From Ignavibacteria bacterium (lineage in GTDB: Bacteria > Bacteroidota > Ignavibacteria > OLB7), in the NCBI GenBank assembly GCA_020635205.1, contig JACKAE010000003.1, forward strand, positions 62,001 through 126,000: a stretch of DNA of 64,000 bases. Reading direction: 5' to 3'. Below, one piece after another: positions 6,709 to 15,230 of this stretch. The notes under the pieces were generated by a model that was given only the letters and a program-made list of their open reading frames with translations, was not told where the DNA came from and searched no databases. The position numbers and the translations under genes were made by a program. Positions within the stretch are counted from its first letter, which is position 1. Each line of letters begins with the position of its first letter.

Positions 6709-8779
6709 CCAGTTGGAGGTTCACACCTTTACCTCGAAAGCTATGAACCAAGCTGTGAACCCCGCGGGGGGGGGTGGTATGGTTGAAAATCGCAGAAAAG
6801 AAGTAAAAACAAGCGATTCAACTAACCAAGCCACATGGCTCACAACTCGCGAAGCTGTGAACCTAATTGGAATATCAGTACGCGGCTTTCATAATGCACG
6901 GGAAGCTGGTCGATACACCTGTCGCCAAGTTAATGGAAACGGCGGCAAACAATACGAGGTTCTCCTCTCTTCCCTTCCACCTGAGGCACAGGCGCGGTAC
7001 TGGCAAGAACAAATCGCTCAAGCTGATACTCTCCCTGTCGACGACAAGGAACTGGAAGAAAAGGCCTACGCTGAAGCTCCTGAGTACGCGCGTAAACAAG
7101 CCGACAAATACCTCTCCATTCTCAAGGTGACCGATGGGATGAAGGGGCAAGCGTTGAAGGATTTTGTACAAGAGTGGAACCGTGGCCGCGCGAAAGAAGA
7201 CCAGACCTCATACCCCTCAATTATGAGAATGAGAAAGACCTACAAAGAGGAAGGGGTGGCCGGGTTGTTAGCGGGGTACGGAAAGACGCGCGGAACAACA
7301 ACAGTCGAACCTCGATGGATGGAGTACTTCAAATCTGTTTTCCTTAAACAGACTGGACCATCATTGAAGAACTGCTGGGTGCAAACGTTGGGCTTTGCTC
7401 GAAAACTCGACTCCACAATCACAAAGGATTCCTTCCCCTCTCACGAGGCGTTCCGCCGCCTCCTCTTTGCCTCGATGCCGGAAGATGCAATCTACCTCGC
7501 CCGGTATGGGTATGACGCATGGAACAGAAAGTACGGCGCACATATTGACAGAGACCTATCTAAGGTGAAAGCTGGTGAGGTTTGGTTCTCTGATCACCGG
7601 CAACTCGACATCCTTCTCACTCTTCCAAACGGGAAACAGGCTCGCCCGTGGGTCACAGTCTGGCGGGATATGCGGACGTCCCGCTGGATGAGTTGGTATC
7701 TACATATCGAAGACCCTAACGCCGATCACGTCTTCCACTCCTTCCACATGGCCGCGAAGGTGTGGGGTATCCCTACGATGATCTACATCGACAACGGCAA
7801 AGACTACCGAGCAAAGGACTTCGCTGGAGGTCGCCGAACTGTTAAGGTGAATATCGAAGAAGAGAAGACGCGCTCGATGATGGCACTTCTCGGAATCAAT
7901 GTGAAGTTCGCAAAGCCATACGGTTCACAAACCAAAACGCTGGAGCGAGACTTCCGAGACCTTGCCGGATGGTTCGACAAGAACGCGGTGGGCTACACCG
8001 GCGCAAATCCCAACGAGAAACCGCAAGGGTTGAAGGCTGAGGTGAAAGCTGGGAAGTTGCTCCCGTGGAACGACGACTTTGTCTCGCTCTTCGGCTACTG
8101 GGTGGAAGAGGTACTACACACAATGCCCTGTGCCGGAAAGGTGCTCGCTGGCCGCACGCGGAACCAAGTGTGGAGTGAAGAGTTCGCCGGGTTGCAACGA
8201 GTGAGCGAGGATGCGTTAAAACTCTACTGTATGCGCGTGAGTGGTGTGAAGTCTATCAGCCGAAACGGCGTCACAGAGAACCGTAAAGAAAACCTCTATT
8301 ACTGGGCTGAGTGGATGTCGCCTATGAAGAAGGTGAGGGTATACCTCAGGCGCGACCCCCTCGCCTATCAGACCGCCTGGGTCTTCAAAGCCGAGACCGA
8401 TGAGTATCTCGGAAAAGCAACACTTACGGCGTGGAAGACCGCGGCACTTGCTGAGACTAATCTCGAGCGCGACGAGCTGCGGGCAATGCTCAAGCAAAAG
8501 AGAGCAGACAGGAAGGTGGCGGAATCGTATCTCGACAACCTCAATACCCCTTCTCTCTCTGAGAAGCTCCACAACATGGCCACCGGCGCGCGCGCGTTGA
8601 GTGGAGATGATGCGCCACCACCTCTTCCACCCGATCCAAAGATTGTCCGACTAACGCCGATGGACGAAGTAGGGAAGCAACAACGTGAACGAAGATCGAC
8701 AGGAACGTATATGGTTGACGCGCTCATCGAGAGCGATGCAACCGAAAAACAGAAACCTAAACTTTGGGAGGATGAATAA
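6695..8779 (+). CDS. MuA-type DDE transposase
   Basis: Transposase of 694 residues, close to Mu A (663). The start at ATG 6695 follows a strong ribosome site (GGAGGT, six bases upstream). About residues 48-105 form the N-terminal Mu-type winged-helix end-binding domain (WLTTREAVNLIGISVRGFHN). The catalytic core shows the triad as Asp300 (WFSDH), Asp366 (IYIDNGKDY) and Glu417 (QTKTLERDF). The charged C-terminus would carry the MuB-contact region. It drives integration and replicative transposition with the MuB-like protein at 9728-10618. Confidence 0.95.
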   Translation: MLSRNQLEVHTFTSKAMNQAVNPAGGGGMVENRRKEVKTSDSTNQATWLTTREAVNLIGISVRGFHNAREAGRYTCRQVNGNGGKQYEVLLSSLPPEAQARYWQEQIAQADTLPVDDKELEEKAYAEAPEYARKQADKYLSILKVTDGMKGQALKDFVQEWNRGRAKEDQTSYPSIMRMRKTYKEEGVAGLLAGYGKTRGTTTVEPRWMEYFKSVFLKQTGPSLKNCWVQTLGFARKLDSTITKDSFPSHEAFRRLLFASMPEDAIYLARYGYDAWNRKYGAHIDRDLSKVKAGEVWFSDHRQLDILLTLPNGKQARPWVTVWRDMRTSRWMSWYLHIEDPNADHVFHSFHMAAKVWGIPTMIYIDNGKDYRAKDFAGGRRTVKVNIEEEKTRSMMALLGINVKFAKPYGSQTKTLERDFRDLAGWFDKNAVGYTGANPNEKPQGLKAEVKAGKLLPWNDDFVSLFGYWVEEVLHTMPCAGKVLAGRTRNQVWSEEFAGLQRVSEDALKLYCMRVSGVKSISRNGVTENRKENLYYWAEWMSPMKKVRVYLRRDPLAYQTAWVFKAETDEYLGKATLTAWKTAALAETNLERDELRAMLKQKRADRKVAESYLDNLNTPSLSEKLHNMATGARALSGDDAPPPLPPDPKIVRLTPMDEVGKQQRERRSTGTYMVDALIESDATEKQKPKLWEDE

Positions 8780-9036
8780 TGAGACCGATTGAATTTCCCG
8801 AACAGAACTCAGTCTTTGCGAAGGATCAACAAGGGTATATGCCGTTACCTGTGTACTACGACAAAGAAGGAGAGCGTGGGGGTATTGTGTCGCTGTGGGC
8901 TTTATCGATTCGAGAACGATTGAAGGTGTTGATTACAGGTAGGATGTATTTGTTAGTGATAACGTTTCACGAGCCCCTACAACCCGTGAAGATGGCAACG
9001 CGACGGAGTGAGGTTTTTACGGAGAGTGAGGTATGA
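8779..9036 (+). CDS. Phage early protein of unknown function
   Basis: An 85-residue protein that starts inside the transposase stop (TAATG), so it is probably translationally coupled. No recognised domain; the C-terminal half contains a hydrophobic stretch (LKVLITGRMYLLVITFHEPL). It belongs to the early operon between the two transposition genes. Confidence 0.6.
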   Translation: MRPIEFPEQNSVFAKDQQGYMPLPVYYDKEGERGGIVSLWALSIRERLKVLITGRMYLLVITFHEPLQPVKMATRRSEVFTESEV

Positions 9037-9140
9037 CAGATCTCGAATTCTTGTTCGTGATTTTTTCCGGGCTCTGGTTGCTCTACTCTATCCTCAAGTT
9101 CGTGGTTCTTTTCATCGCAGAGTGGAGGGATCGAATATGA
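9033..9140 (+). CDS. Small phage membrane protein
   Basis: A 35-residue open frame starting at ATG 9033, overlapping the upstream gene by 4 bases and the downstream ATG by 4 bases (ATATGA). Most of it is one membrane helix (FLFVIFSGLWLLYSILKFVV). The tight overlaps make it likely to be real. Function unknown. Confidence 0.55.
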   Translation: MTDLEFLFVIFSGLWLLYSILKFVVLFIAEWRDRI

Positions 9141-9319
9141 GTAAACCTAAACTCAAACCGTGCCCGTTTTGTGGGGAGGTTCCTAAGTATCAAGGCGCGC
9201 GCGACGGTTTGGAGACTATGATTATTTGTTTGTCCGACTCTTGTCCAGCGATACTGTATACCTATGCGTATACCGAAAAAGAAGCGGTGGAGAGATGGAA
9301 TAAGAGGGCGAAGAAATGA
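9137..9319 (+). CDS. Lar-type zinc-ribbon protein
   Basis: A 60-residue protein with the KPCPFCG opening, a second cysteine pair region (CLSDSC) and the closing EAVERWNKR. This is the pattern of the Lar restriction-alleviation family and similar phage zinc ribbons. Members are reported to modulate type I restriction, so a host-evasion role is possible but not shown. It is followed by a second related protein, overlapping by 4 bases. Confidence 0.7.
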   Translation: MSKPKLKPCPFCGEVPKYQGARDGLETMIICLSDSCPAILYTYAYTEKEAVERWNKRAKK

Positions 9320-9702
9320 GCGCGATTGAAATCAAACCATGTCCTTTCTGTGGAGGAAAAGCGGCGAAGAATCAAACGCTCTTCGATCTCATTTACGTGC
9401 AGTGTTATCACTGTCAGGCGCGGACATTGGAAGCGGTTCACGAGCGAGTAGCGATAGAGTTGTGGAACGCACGAATAAGCGCGCGAGGAATGCCAACGAT
9501 TGAGGCACAGTATAGGATCGGTGATAATGTGACGACGAAGAATCGAACAAGCGTGGTAGGGGTGGTCGAGGCGGTGCAAGTTTTTTACAGGCGATCAAAA
9601 GGGGATGTGGGGTTGCTTGATGTGACGTACAAAGTGAAGTGGCCGGAAGGTGCGGAACCGCGCTGGTATCCAGAAGAAGACATCGTCCCGCACGGGGCAT
9701 AA
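9316..9702 (+). CDS. Lar-type zinc ribbon fused to a C-terminal domain
   Basis: A 128-residue protein. Residues 1-52 repeat the zinc-ribbon plan of the gene before it (KPCPFCGG, CYHC, AIELWN). Residues 60-128 form an extra region (YRIGDNVTTKNRT..., VKWPEGAEPRWYPEEDI) that resembles small beta-barrel phage domains. The tandem pair probably arose by duplication. Confidence 0.65.
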   Translation: MSAIEIKPCPFCGGKAAKNQTLFDLIYVQCYHCQARTLEAVHERVAIELWNARISARGMPTIEAQYRIGDNVTTKNRTSVVGVVEAVQVFYRRSKGDVGLLDVTYKVKWPEGAEPRWYPEEDIVPHGA

Positions 9703-9727
9703 TCGAAACCAATAAACGGAGAATGAA

Positions 9728-10618
9728 ATGAATCGAGATTTGTGTTCGGCATTGAAAAAAGAAATGGATCGGCGAGGGCTTACTCAGACTGTGGTAGGTC
9801 GAGCCCTCAACCGATCCAGTGCTACTATAAGTCAATACCTCAGCGGCACGTACAAAGGTAACATAACCGCGCTTGAAAAGAGAATCAAGTCGTTCTTAGA
9901 GTCCTCTGAAACGCGCTCACTCTTTCATCAAGATGATCTTCCGTTTCGGCTCACGAGTGTTGCAAAGCGAGTGATGGGTATCGCTCGACTCTGTCAAGTC
10001 GATGGTGTGATTGGGTTAGTGGTTGGGGATTCAGGTGTTGGCAAGACTCGTGCAGTACGGGAGTATCAAGAGCAGCACCCAGAGGCGATTGTGATCGACG
10101 CCTTCCACCACTATCGAACCAAAGATGTGATGAGCGACCTTCACAAGGCTGTGAATCTCAGTGGTGAAGGAACAGTGCAAAAGATGTTCCGCGACGTTGT
10201 CGAGCGTTTGAAGAACTCTGAGAGACTTGTGGTGATCGATGAGGCTGAGCACGTAAACCTTGCCACGCTCGATCTCTTGCGCCGACTAAACGACTTCGCG
10301 GGCGTCGGAGTGCTGTACGTCGGCCTTCCCCGGTTCCGTGAAGATGTCTCCTCGAAGTCTGGCGATTACGAGTATATCAAATCCCGAATCGTTGTGCCGG
10401 CCACACTCAAACGGCTCACTCTGAGTGATACAGAGAGTTTGGTTGAAACACGTATCCCCTCGGCTAACGGACTCTGTAAAGTCTTCCACCAATGCTCGGC
10501 GGGAAATGGTCGACGCCTTCGGAACCTGTTGAACAACGCCGTTCGTGTCGCTGGACACAATGGCGGAAAGGTGACCGCTGAAATCGTCGAGGCTGTGCAA
10601 AAAGAATTAACCGTGTGA
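9728..10618 (+). CDS. MuB-type AAA transposition/target-selection protein
   Basis: A 296-residue ATPase. The N-terminal helix-turn-helix (about 10-55, QTVVGRALNRSSATISQYLSG) precedes an AAA domain with Walker A GDSGVGKTR (100-108) and Walker B VVIDEAEH (Asp171-Glu172). This is the Mu B layout: the protein coats target DNA, activates the transposase and gives target immunity. A good ribosome site (GGAGAA) lies before ATG 9728. It is separated from the transposase by four small genes, whereas in Mu A and B are adjacent. Confidence 0.93.
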   Translation: MNRDLCSALKKEMDRRGLTQTVVGRALNRSSATISQYLSGTYKGNITALEKRIKSFLESSETRSLFHQDDLPFRLTSVAKRVMGIARLCQVDGVIGLVVGDSGVGKTRAVREYQEQHPEAIVIDAFHHYRTKDVMSDLHKAVNLSGEGTVQKMFRDVVERLKNSERLVVIDEAEHVNLATLDLLRRLNDFAGVGVLYVGLPRFREDVSSKSGDYEYIKSRIVVPATLKRLTLSDTESLVETRIPSANGLCKVFHQCSAGNGRRLRNLLNNAVRVAGHNGGKVTAEIVEAVQKELTV

Positions 10619-10626
10619 GGTGTGTG

Positions 10627-10851
10627 ATGAAATGGATAGTGATACTTGAAGATACCTCATCGGGTGGCGTAGAAGTCCACTTGCAAGGATGGGGCAAACA
10701 GGGCGAGAAGGTAACCTCGACCGCATACGACATTGCATTGCAGTTGTTCGAGAATGGGCAAGAACTCGGGGCGAGGGTGGCAAATGTTGCGCACATAGAA
10801 TTTCTCAAGAATGACGCGGACGCGCGTAGGAGTGTGAGTAATGAGTCGTGA
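10627..10851 (+). CDS. Phage early protein of unknown function
   Basis: A 74-residue protein starting at MKWIVIL, nine bases after the MuB-like stop; an earlier in-frame start would overlap. It looks soluble, with no motif I can name. It overlaps the next small gene. Confidence 0.55.
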   Translation: MKWIVILEDTSSGGVEVHLQGWGKQGEKVTSTAYDIALQLFENGQELGARVANVAHIEFLKNDADARRSVSNES

Positions 10852-10963
10852 TCCGTGGAAACGAGCTGAGAGAATCGATTTGGTTCTTGTGGTGTTGGCG
10901 GTGTTCGTTGGTGGCCTCGTCATCGGCCTTCTGATTGGCCTAAGCATCGGGGGAAAGTTATGA
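10841..10963 (+). CDS. Small phage membrane protein
   Basis: A 40-residue frame with one hydrophobic helix rich in Gly, Val and Leu. It overlaps the gene before and shares ATGA with the GemA start at 10960. The overlaps support expression; function unknown. Confidence 0.5.
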   Translation: MSRDPWKRAERIDLVLVVLAVFVGGLVIGLLIGLSIGGKL

Positions 10964-11439
10964 GCGAACCACTATCAACCAACGAACAGAAGAGACAAAT
11001 CCACATACTGGCATCGTCGATTGGAATCGAGGATGAAGACCGACGCGCCGATATGCAAGAGATGTACGGTGTTCGCTCGAGCAAAGATTTGAGCTATGGG
11101 CAAGCCGACGAGTATATCCTTCATCTGGAAAAACGGGCAATGGCTTCGGGGGTGTTGAAACACCCGAACCGACGACAGAAAGCGAAGAAGTACGACGACC
11201 TCGGCAATCGCCCAGGTATGGCGTCACCGGGACAAATGCGATTGATTGAATACCAATGGTCGCGCGTGAGTTACTACATCGATCCAGTTGACCGAGCACG
11301 AGCGTTGAACCACTTCCTCCATAAACGATTCAAGCGGAGCGGCATAACGATGCTTGAGTGGGAAATGGTTCCGAAGGTTATTCACGCGCTGGAAGCGATG
11401 TATGCGCAAAAGGTGCGGGAAGCGGAGGTGGCCACATGA
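10960..11439 (+). CDS. gemA: GemA/Gp16-family regulatory protein
   Basis: A 159-residue protein of the phage GemA (Mu gp16) family. The opening NEQKRQIHILASSIGIEDEDRRADMQEMYG and the closing region with RALNHFLHKRFKRSGITMLEWEM are typical. In Mu, GemA is an early gene product that alters host gene expression and DNA topology. It is embedded in the early operon with 4-base overlaps on both sides. Confidence 0.85.
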   Translation: MSEPLSTNEQKRQIHILASSIGIEDEDRRADMQEMYGVRSSKDLSYGQADEYILHLEKRAMASGVLKHPNRRQKAKKYDDLGNRPGMASPGQMRLIEYQWSRVSYYIDPVDRARALNHFLHKRFKRSGITMLEWEMVPKVIHALEAMYAQKVREAEVAT

Positions 11440-11864
11440 AAAGAGAATTTGAAAAAGAGATCGAGGCGGTAGCTGAACGATTTGGCTTGAGTCGGGAAGA
11501 CTTGATGTCTCCATCGAAGAATCGACACGTCGACTCGTACCGGAAGGCTCGACGTGCTTTGGCTGTGATCCTGTCGAAAGGGCATCGGTTGACGCAATTG
11601 CAGACGAGTGAAGTAATGGGGTATGCGTCGTCGAATGGGAGCTCGCTCGCTCGCCTTCTGGTGGATGGAGCCGAAGAGGAGATGTTCTTCGATAGGAAGT
11701 TTCGACGCGACGTCGACGAGTTGTTCGACCTGTTCCACCTTCCACGGTTCACGCCGTATGATGCTGAGCGGGAGGTGGTACGACCAGAGCGGAACAAGCA
11801 TCGCAGACGCAATCAGCTATCCGTGGCGGCGCGCAAGTTATCGCGTACCACGCTGAGCGGTTGA
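11436..11864 (+). CDS. Early protein with a DnaA domain IV-like helix-turn-helix
   Basis: A 142-residue protein whose start overlaps the GemA stop (ATGA). The central part (SPSKNRHVDSYRKARRAL, then QTSEVMGYASSNGSSLARLL) follows the pattern of the DnaA C-terminal DNA-binding domain, including the basic helix and the serine-containing recognition loop. The C-terminus is very basic. In Mu the gene at this point (mor) activates middle transcription, so this may be the late/middle activator. That role is inference. Confidence 0.6.
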   Translation: MKREFEKEIEAVAERFGLSREDLMSPSKNRHVDSYRKARRALAVILSKGHRLTQLQTSEVMGYASSNGSSLARLLVDGAEEEMFFDRKFRRDVDELFDLFHLPRFTPYDAEREVVRPERNKHRRRNQLSVAARKLSRTTLSG

Positions 11865-11872
11865 CCGATTCA

Positions 11873-12028
11873 ATGAAGTATGAGGAAGGGGCAATCTCGC
11901 CGGAAGTCCGACGCGCTCTGAAGAAGTGTAGAACGTTGATGGAGAAGGTGGCAAAGGATATGCAGAGCGTGGCGGACGACTTGGAAGATTTCACCATCGA
12001 ACTCGGTGACGAGTATGTAAGCGTATAG
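11873..12028 (+). CDS. Small hypothetical phage protein
   Basis: A 51-residue frame from ATG 11873, nine bases after the previous stop. Charged, helical, coiled-coil-like (EVRRALKKCRTLMEKVAKDM), with no recognised domain. Confidence 0.45.
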   Translation: MKYEEGAISPEVRRALKKCRTLMEKVAKDMQSVADDLEDFTIELGDEYVSV

Positions 12029-12070
12029 ATTCCTGGCCGGGAACATCACAACAAACAATCGGAGGAAATT

Positions 12071-12556
12071 ATGGGAGATAAAAAGACAAGACTACCGCCG
12101 CGCCCCACTGGTTGGCGAGTGGATGCGGCGCCTCACCTTGTTCGATATTACGACGCTGAGCGCAAGTTTGAGTATGTGTTTAGTGATAAGCGTATGCAGG
12201 AGCTTTTAGATGGATTGTTGGTGGCTCCATCGGATCCACGATTCTCCGCTTACGCTAAAGATAGGTATCAAAAGACGGTGGATCTCTTGAGGGAAACACG
12301 AATACAAATCAATGATTTTCAGAAAACAAAAAAGATGATGATTAAAACTGACGCAGAATTAACACAACAACAGTCGACGGCAAAGTCGATTATGACAACA
12401 CTTGACCAACTGAATCCCCTGCTGAAGCAGGCGAAGAAGGAAGGGTTGAGAGTGAACCTGACAACGCATAACGAGTCCATGAAAATGGAGTGTATATCGA
12501 CTCGTGTTGATGCGACGATCAATGCCTCGTTCACCTCCCCCGCTTCTGACGACTAA
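12071..12556 (+). CDS. Hypothetical phage protein
   Basis: A 161-residue protein with a strong ribosome site (CGGAGGAAATT) before ATG 12071. The N-terminal half contains GWRVDAAPHLVRYYDAERKFEYVFSD; the middle is helical and coiled-coil-like (about 75-130), rich in K, Q and T. No family recognised. It is followed at once by a terminator, so it closes the early/middle rightward unit. Confidence 0.65.
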   Translation: MGDKKTRLPPRPTGWRVDAAPHLVRYYDAERKFEYVFSDKRMQELLDGLLVAPSDPRFSAYAKDRYQKTVDLLRETRIQINDFQKTKKMMIKTDAELTQQQSTAKSIMTTLDQLNPLLKQAKKEGLRVNLTTHNESMKMECISTRVDATINASFTSPASDD

Positions 12557-12567
12557 CCTAACACGAA

Positions 12568-12605
12568 ACACCCCAGAAGTTTTTATCTTCTGGGGTGTGT
12601 TGTTT
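12568..12605 (+). terminator. Rho-independent terminator
   Basis: A 12-bp perfect stem (ACACCCCAGAAG with CTTCTGGGGTGT, 12568-12598, 7-base T-rich loop) followed by GTTGTTT. It lies 11 bases after the stop of the 12071-12556 gene. Confidence 0.85.
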
Positions 12606-12659
12606 CTACTGGGTGGGTTCTCCGCCCTCTACTCTCAATTATATCTTGCGAGGTTCTCA

Positions 12660-13043
12660 ATGGAAGAGCGACTGGTTAAACTTGAGCAAACAGTTCGGAT
12701 GCAACGGCTGATGATGTTGGGATTGTTCGTGGTGTTGTGTGGTGGCGTTGTAATGGGGTTTGATAAAGAAAAGAAAATTGCATCGTATGAGCAGCTGGAA
12801 GTTCAGACGTTGGTTGTTCATAGTAAGAAACTGGGGGCAATGGGTGATTCCGATGTAGAGGTGATAAGGATTGGCTCCGATATGGATGGCCATGGTTTAA
12901 TCGAGTTGCATGGCTACGACGGAAACGGAGGCCATGTTACGCTCGGCCTCGATAGGGATTCGCAGCCCTTTGTCGGAGTTTGGGGAGATGATGGTAAGCA
13001 TCAATGGCACGGCCCCCCGGATAGCGCAATAAGGTTTCGATGA
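12660..13043 (+). CDS. Membrane-anchored phage protein, possible moron
   Basis: A 127-residue protein starting MEERLVKLEQ. A short coiled coil (1-18) and one membrane helix (about 20-40) are followed by an outward beta-rich domain with repeated IGSDMDGHGLIELHGYDGNGG-type strands. The gene stands alone between two strong terminators, which is the layout of a phage moron expressed from its own promoter; a TTATATCTTGC stretch at 12639-12649 is a possible box. A longer upstream reading would run through the terminator and is less likely. Confidence 0.6.
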   Translation: MEERLVKLEQTVRMQRLMMLGLFVVLCGGVVMGFDKEKKIASYEQLEVQTLVVHSKKLGAMGDSDVEVIRIGSDMDGHGLIELHGYDGNGGHVTLGLDRDSQPFVGVWGDDGKHQWHGPPDSAIRFR

Positions 13044-13068
13044 GGTGAGTGAGATCTGCTTGATTAAA

Positions 13069-13098
13069 AAGCCCCGACGGAAATTTCCGCCGGGGCTT
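13069..13098. terminator. Bidirectional terminator
   Basis: A 12-base stem with one mismatch (AAGCCCCGACGG with CCGCCGGGGCTT, 6-base loop), with A residues before it and T residues after. It sits between the converging 12660-13043 gene and the tail-fibre gene. Confidence 0.85.
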
Positions 13099-13142
13099 CT
13101 TGCTTTGCAGAGTTGATTGTTGCTCTGCGGTTGTCGATTAGT

Positions 13143-14165
13143 TTACTGCACCTTTATCAAGAACGGCACTACAAGAAACGGCGGCATGTTTTCGTGTGCT
13201 GCACCTCCACCGGTTAGGGTGATCGCGTCGACGGCCATTGCGTTGTCGGCTGTCGTGCTATAGGGCTGCGTCCCTTCGGTTATATCTCTGCCGGGATAGT
13301 TGCCGACAGGGTTGAATGAGTTGCCGACTGAGGAAGCTTGTATGCCGTGACGGTGAGCTGGCATCTCGGCTTCGGTGAGTGTTACGCTCTCTTCGCCTCC
13401 AGACTCGCCGACGGCTCGCGGGGTAAGACTGCTCCCGGCCATTGCACCGGCTGCAAGTGGAAACCTTCCAACAAGGTTCGGTAGGTTGAATGTGGTGGTT
13501 CCATTGCCTGCACCGTAGCCGATGCCAATCTTCAAGAGAAGAGCCGGGAACTCGGCTCGGCTCACTTCGGAGCCGTCACACACTCGCCAGTTCTCTCCGA
13601 TCTCCACACCACCTTGCATTTTAATGTCTCCAACCTCATACCCTTCCTTCGCGTCGAGCATCGCGTCAACCTGAGCCTGTGTATAGTAGGTTGCATCGTG
13701 ATTGTGTCCCGCGCTCGACTTCCCGGCCAGTGCAACGTCGATCACCGATTGCCGGTAATAGAGATCGTCGTGATTGTGGTCGATCTGAGCGTAAGTATCA
13801 TCGTAGTCGATTCCCGCAATGGCTGCGGCGATCTGTTCTGAGATCGAGGGGGAAACCTCCACTACGTCGCCGCGAGAGGCGTACAATTCTTGCAAGGTGA
13901 TCGGGTCTTCCGACTCTGCAAGATCGGCGTTGAATGAGAGAAGTACTCTTCCGCCCAGTGTAGTGATTGAGAAGTTGTAGTGAGCTGGGGCGAAGAGTAG
14001 TGTATCGATCTCTCCGATGCCGCTGATTGACGTGGTAACCTTTGAAAGTGGTAAGCCGTTGGAGTCGGTGGGGAGTGGTTCCAAGATTCTCGCGTTGAAC
14101 GTACCGAGTTCCACCGGCGTGCCGTCTGGCAAAACAATGGTGCCAGTAAGTTGTCGTAGTGTCAT
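13143..14165 (-). CDS. Tail fibre/tip protein with phage tail collar domain
   Basis: A 340-residue receptor-side protein. N-terminal beta-rich domain (1-110), then a short fibre region with HNHDDLYYRQSVID and GHNHDATYYTQAQVD repeats (about 128-170), then a collar domain (about 178-235) with the signature region CDGSEVSRAEFPALLLKIG and NLPNLVGRFPLAAG. The C-terminus ends in a hydrophobic PPFLVVPFLIKV strand. It is the only recognisable fibre gene and lies alone on the minus strand, far from the tail genes, leaving from the late palindrome at 14230-14253. Confidence 0.85.
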   Translation of the reverse strand: MTLRQLTGTIVLPDGTPVELGTFNARILEPLPTDSNGLPLSKVTTSISGIGEIDTLLFAPAHYNFSITTLGGRVLLSFNADLAESEDPITLQELYASRGDVVEVSPSISEQIAAAIAGIDYDDTYAQIDHNHDDLYYRQSVIDVALAGKSSAGHNHDATYYTQAQVDAMLDAKEGYEVGDIKMQGGVEIGENWRVCDGSEVSRAEFPALLLKIGIGYGAGNGTTTFNLPNLVGRFPLAAGAMAGSSLTPRAVGESGGEESVTLTEAEMPAHRHGIQASSVGNSFNPVGNYPGRDITEGTQPYSTTADNAMAVDAITLTGGGAAHENMPPFLVVPFLIKVQ

Positions 14166-14198
14166 GATAGAAGTTGTTGTGTTGAAGAAATGCTTGAC

Positions 14199-14283
14199 GC
14201 TGCAACTTCTTCTTCGGCTCCGTATCTTTTTCTGTACCTGTACAGGTGCAGAATTTCCTTGTAGTGTGTGCGGCAGATTGCGC
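14199..14283. promoter_or_regulatory. Late divergent promoter/operator 1
   Basis: A 24-bp palindrome at 14230-14253 with half-sites TTCTGTACCTGT and ACAGGTGCAGAA (11 of 12 positions pair). Its centre is about 76 bases from both the minus-strand fibre start (14165) and the plus-strand start (14317). Counting 28 bases from each CAGAA edge, the minus arm has GTTGCAG (14200-14206) and the plus arm ATTGCGC (14277-14283). The same plan occurs at 20701-20784. Confidence 0.7.
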
Positions 14284-14316
14284 TCTCTGTAGATCCATCA
14301 GACGAGATTTTTTGAT

Positions 14317-14574
14317 ATGCAATGTCCAGCTTGTGGCAAAGAGAAGTATCGAGTATGTAAGCAACCAACGCGCGGTATTCGTAGTGAAGTGCGGATTGTG
14401 GAGTGTGTGGGGTGTGAGACGAAGTTCACACTCGTGAATGGTGTGGAGTCTATCCGGGTTCTCAATCCTCACACCACGAACCGCTTCGATCTCCCTATCG
14501 ATCAGTTCGACGAGCGGTGGATGGATTACGTTCTTGGCCGCGGTAAGTATCCCGGCAAGGGTGATGAATGCTGA
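14317..14574 (+). CDS. Zinc-ribbon protein, Com-like
   Basis: An 85-residue protein opening with the zinc-binding MQCPACGKEKYRV and a second CVGC knuckle (about residues 30-33), then an unstructured tail. Its size and zinc motif recall Mu Com, a translational activator, but no mom gene follows, and the family match is by pattern only. It overlaps the MuF-like gene by 7 bases. Confidence 0.6.
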   Translation: MQCPACGKEKYRVCKQPTRGIRSEVRIVECVGCETKFTLVNGVESIRVLNPHTTNRFDLPIDQFDERWMDYVLGRGKYPGKGDEC

Positions 14575-15230
14575 GCCTCTCTCAGCTCGAGACGCGCGTC
14601 CGTGAGTTGGTGAATGCCTGGGCACGGAACCGACTCTCTCCTGAGGAAATGCTCGCTAATCTCGATCAAGTGTTTATCGAGTTGGGGATTGCTGGCCCTG
14701 GTCGACCTGCTGTTGTCGAACAGATTTACCTCGGAGCGCAAGAGCAATTCAGTTGGCTCACCTCTCGCATAGTCGAACCTCTCGTACAAAGAGGGCTTGC
14801 TGAAACTCTACGTGCCGTCGGCAACGGCTTTGCTCGCATGGGCGGCCGCATTCGTGAGGATGTCTCCCGACTCGTCTCTCTCTCGATTACGCAAGAACTC
14901 TCTCGCAATGACATCGCGAACCGCTTAGAGTCTACCCTCTCTCTCGCTCGGCACCATGCGACAACGGTGGCGCAAACCGGCGTCGCCGCCTTCGATAGAA
15001 TAGGCAACCTCTCACAAGCGTTGGAGTCTGGAATGAGAGAGGCTCGATATGTTGGACCAATAGCCGAGAGAATTTTTTGTGAGAAGCTTATGGCACAATC
15101 GAAGAGAGGGAAGTGGTGGACTATAGAAGAGATATTGGCAATGGATAACGGACAAGGAACAACCCCACTGTATGACTGTGGGGGGCATTGGTGTAGACAT
15201 GGTTGGGAGTTCCGATATGGACGCAGGTAG
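14568..15230 (+). CDS. Phage head morphogenesis protein, MuF-like
   Basis: A 220-residue minor head protein. The helical N-terminal half is followed by the MuF/SPP1 gp7-type C-terminal core: HATTVAQTGVAAFDRIGNL, a region with spaced cysteines and the closing DCGGHWCRHGWEF, which matches the CRC/HP signature of the family. In Mu this protein (gpF) sits next to the portal; here the portal is on the opposite strand, 1 kb away. Confidence 0.82.
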   Translation: MLSLSQLETRVRELVNAWARNRLSPEEMLANLDQVFIELGIAGPGRPAVVEQIYLGAQEQFSWLTSRIVEPLVQRGLAETLRAVGNGFARMGGRIREDVSRLVSLSITQELSRNDIANRLESTLSLARHHATTVAQTGVAAFDRIGNLSQALESGMREARYVGPIAERIFCEKLMAQSKRGKWWTIEEILAMDNGQGTTPLYDCGGHWCRHGWEFRYGRR

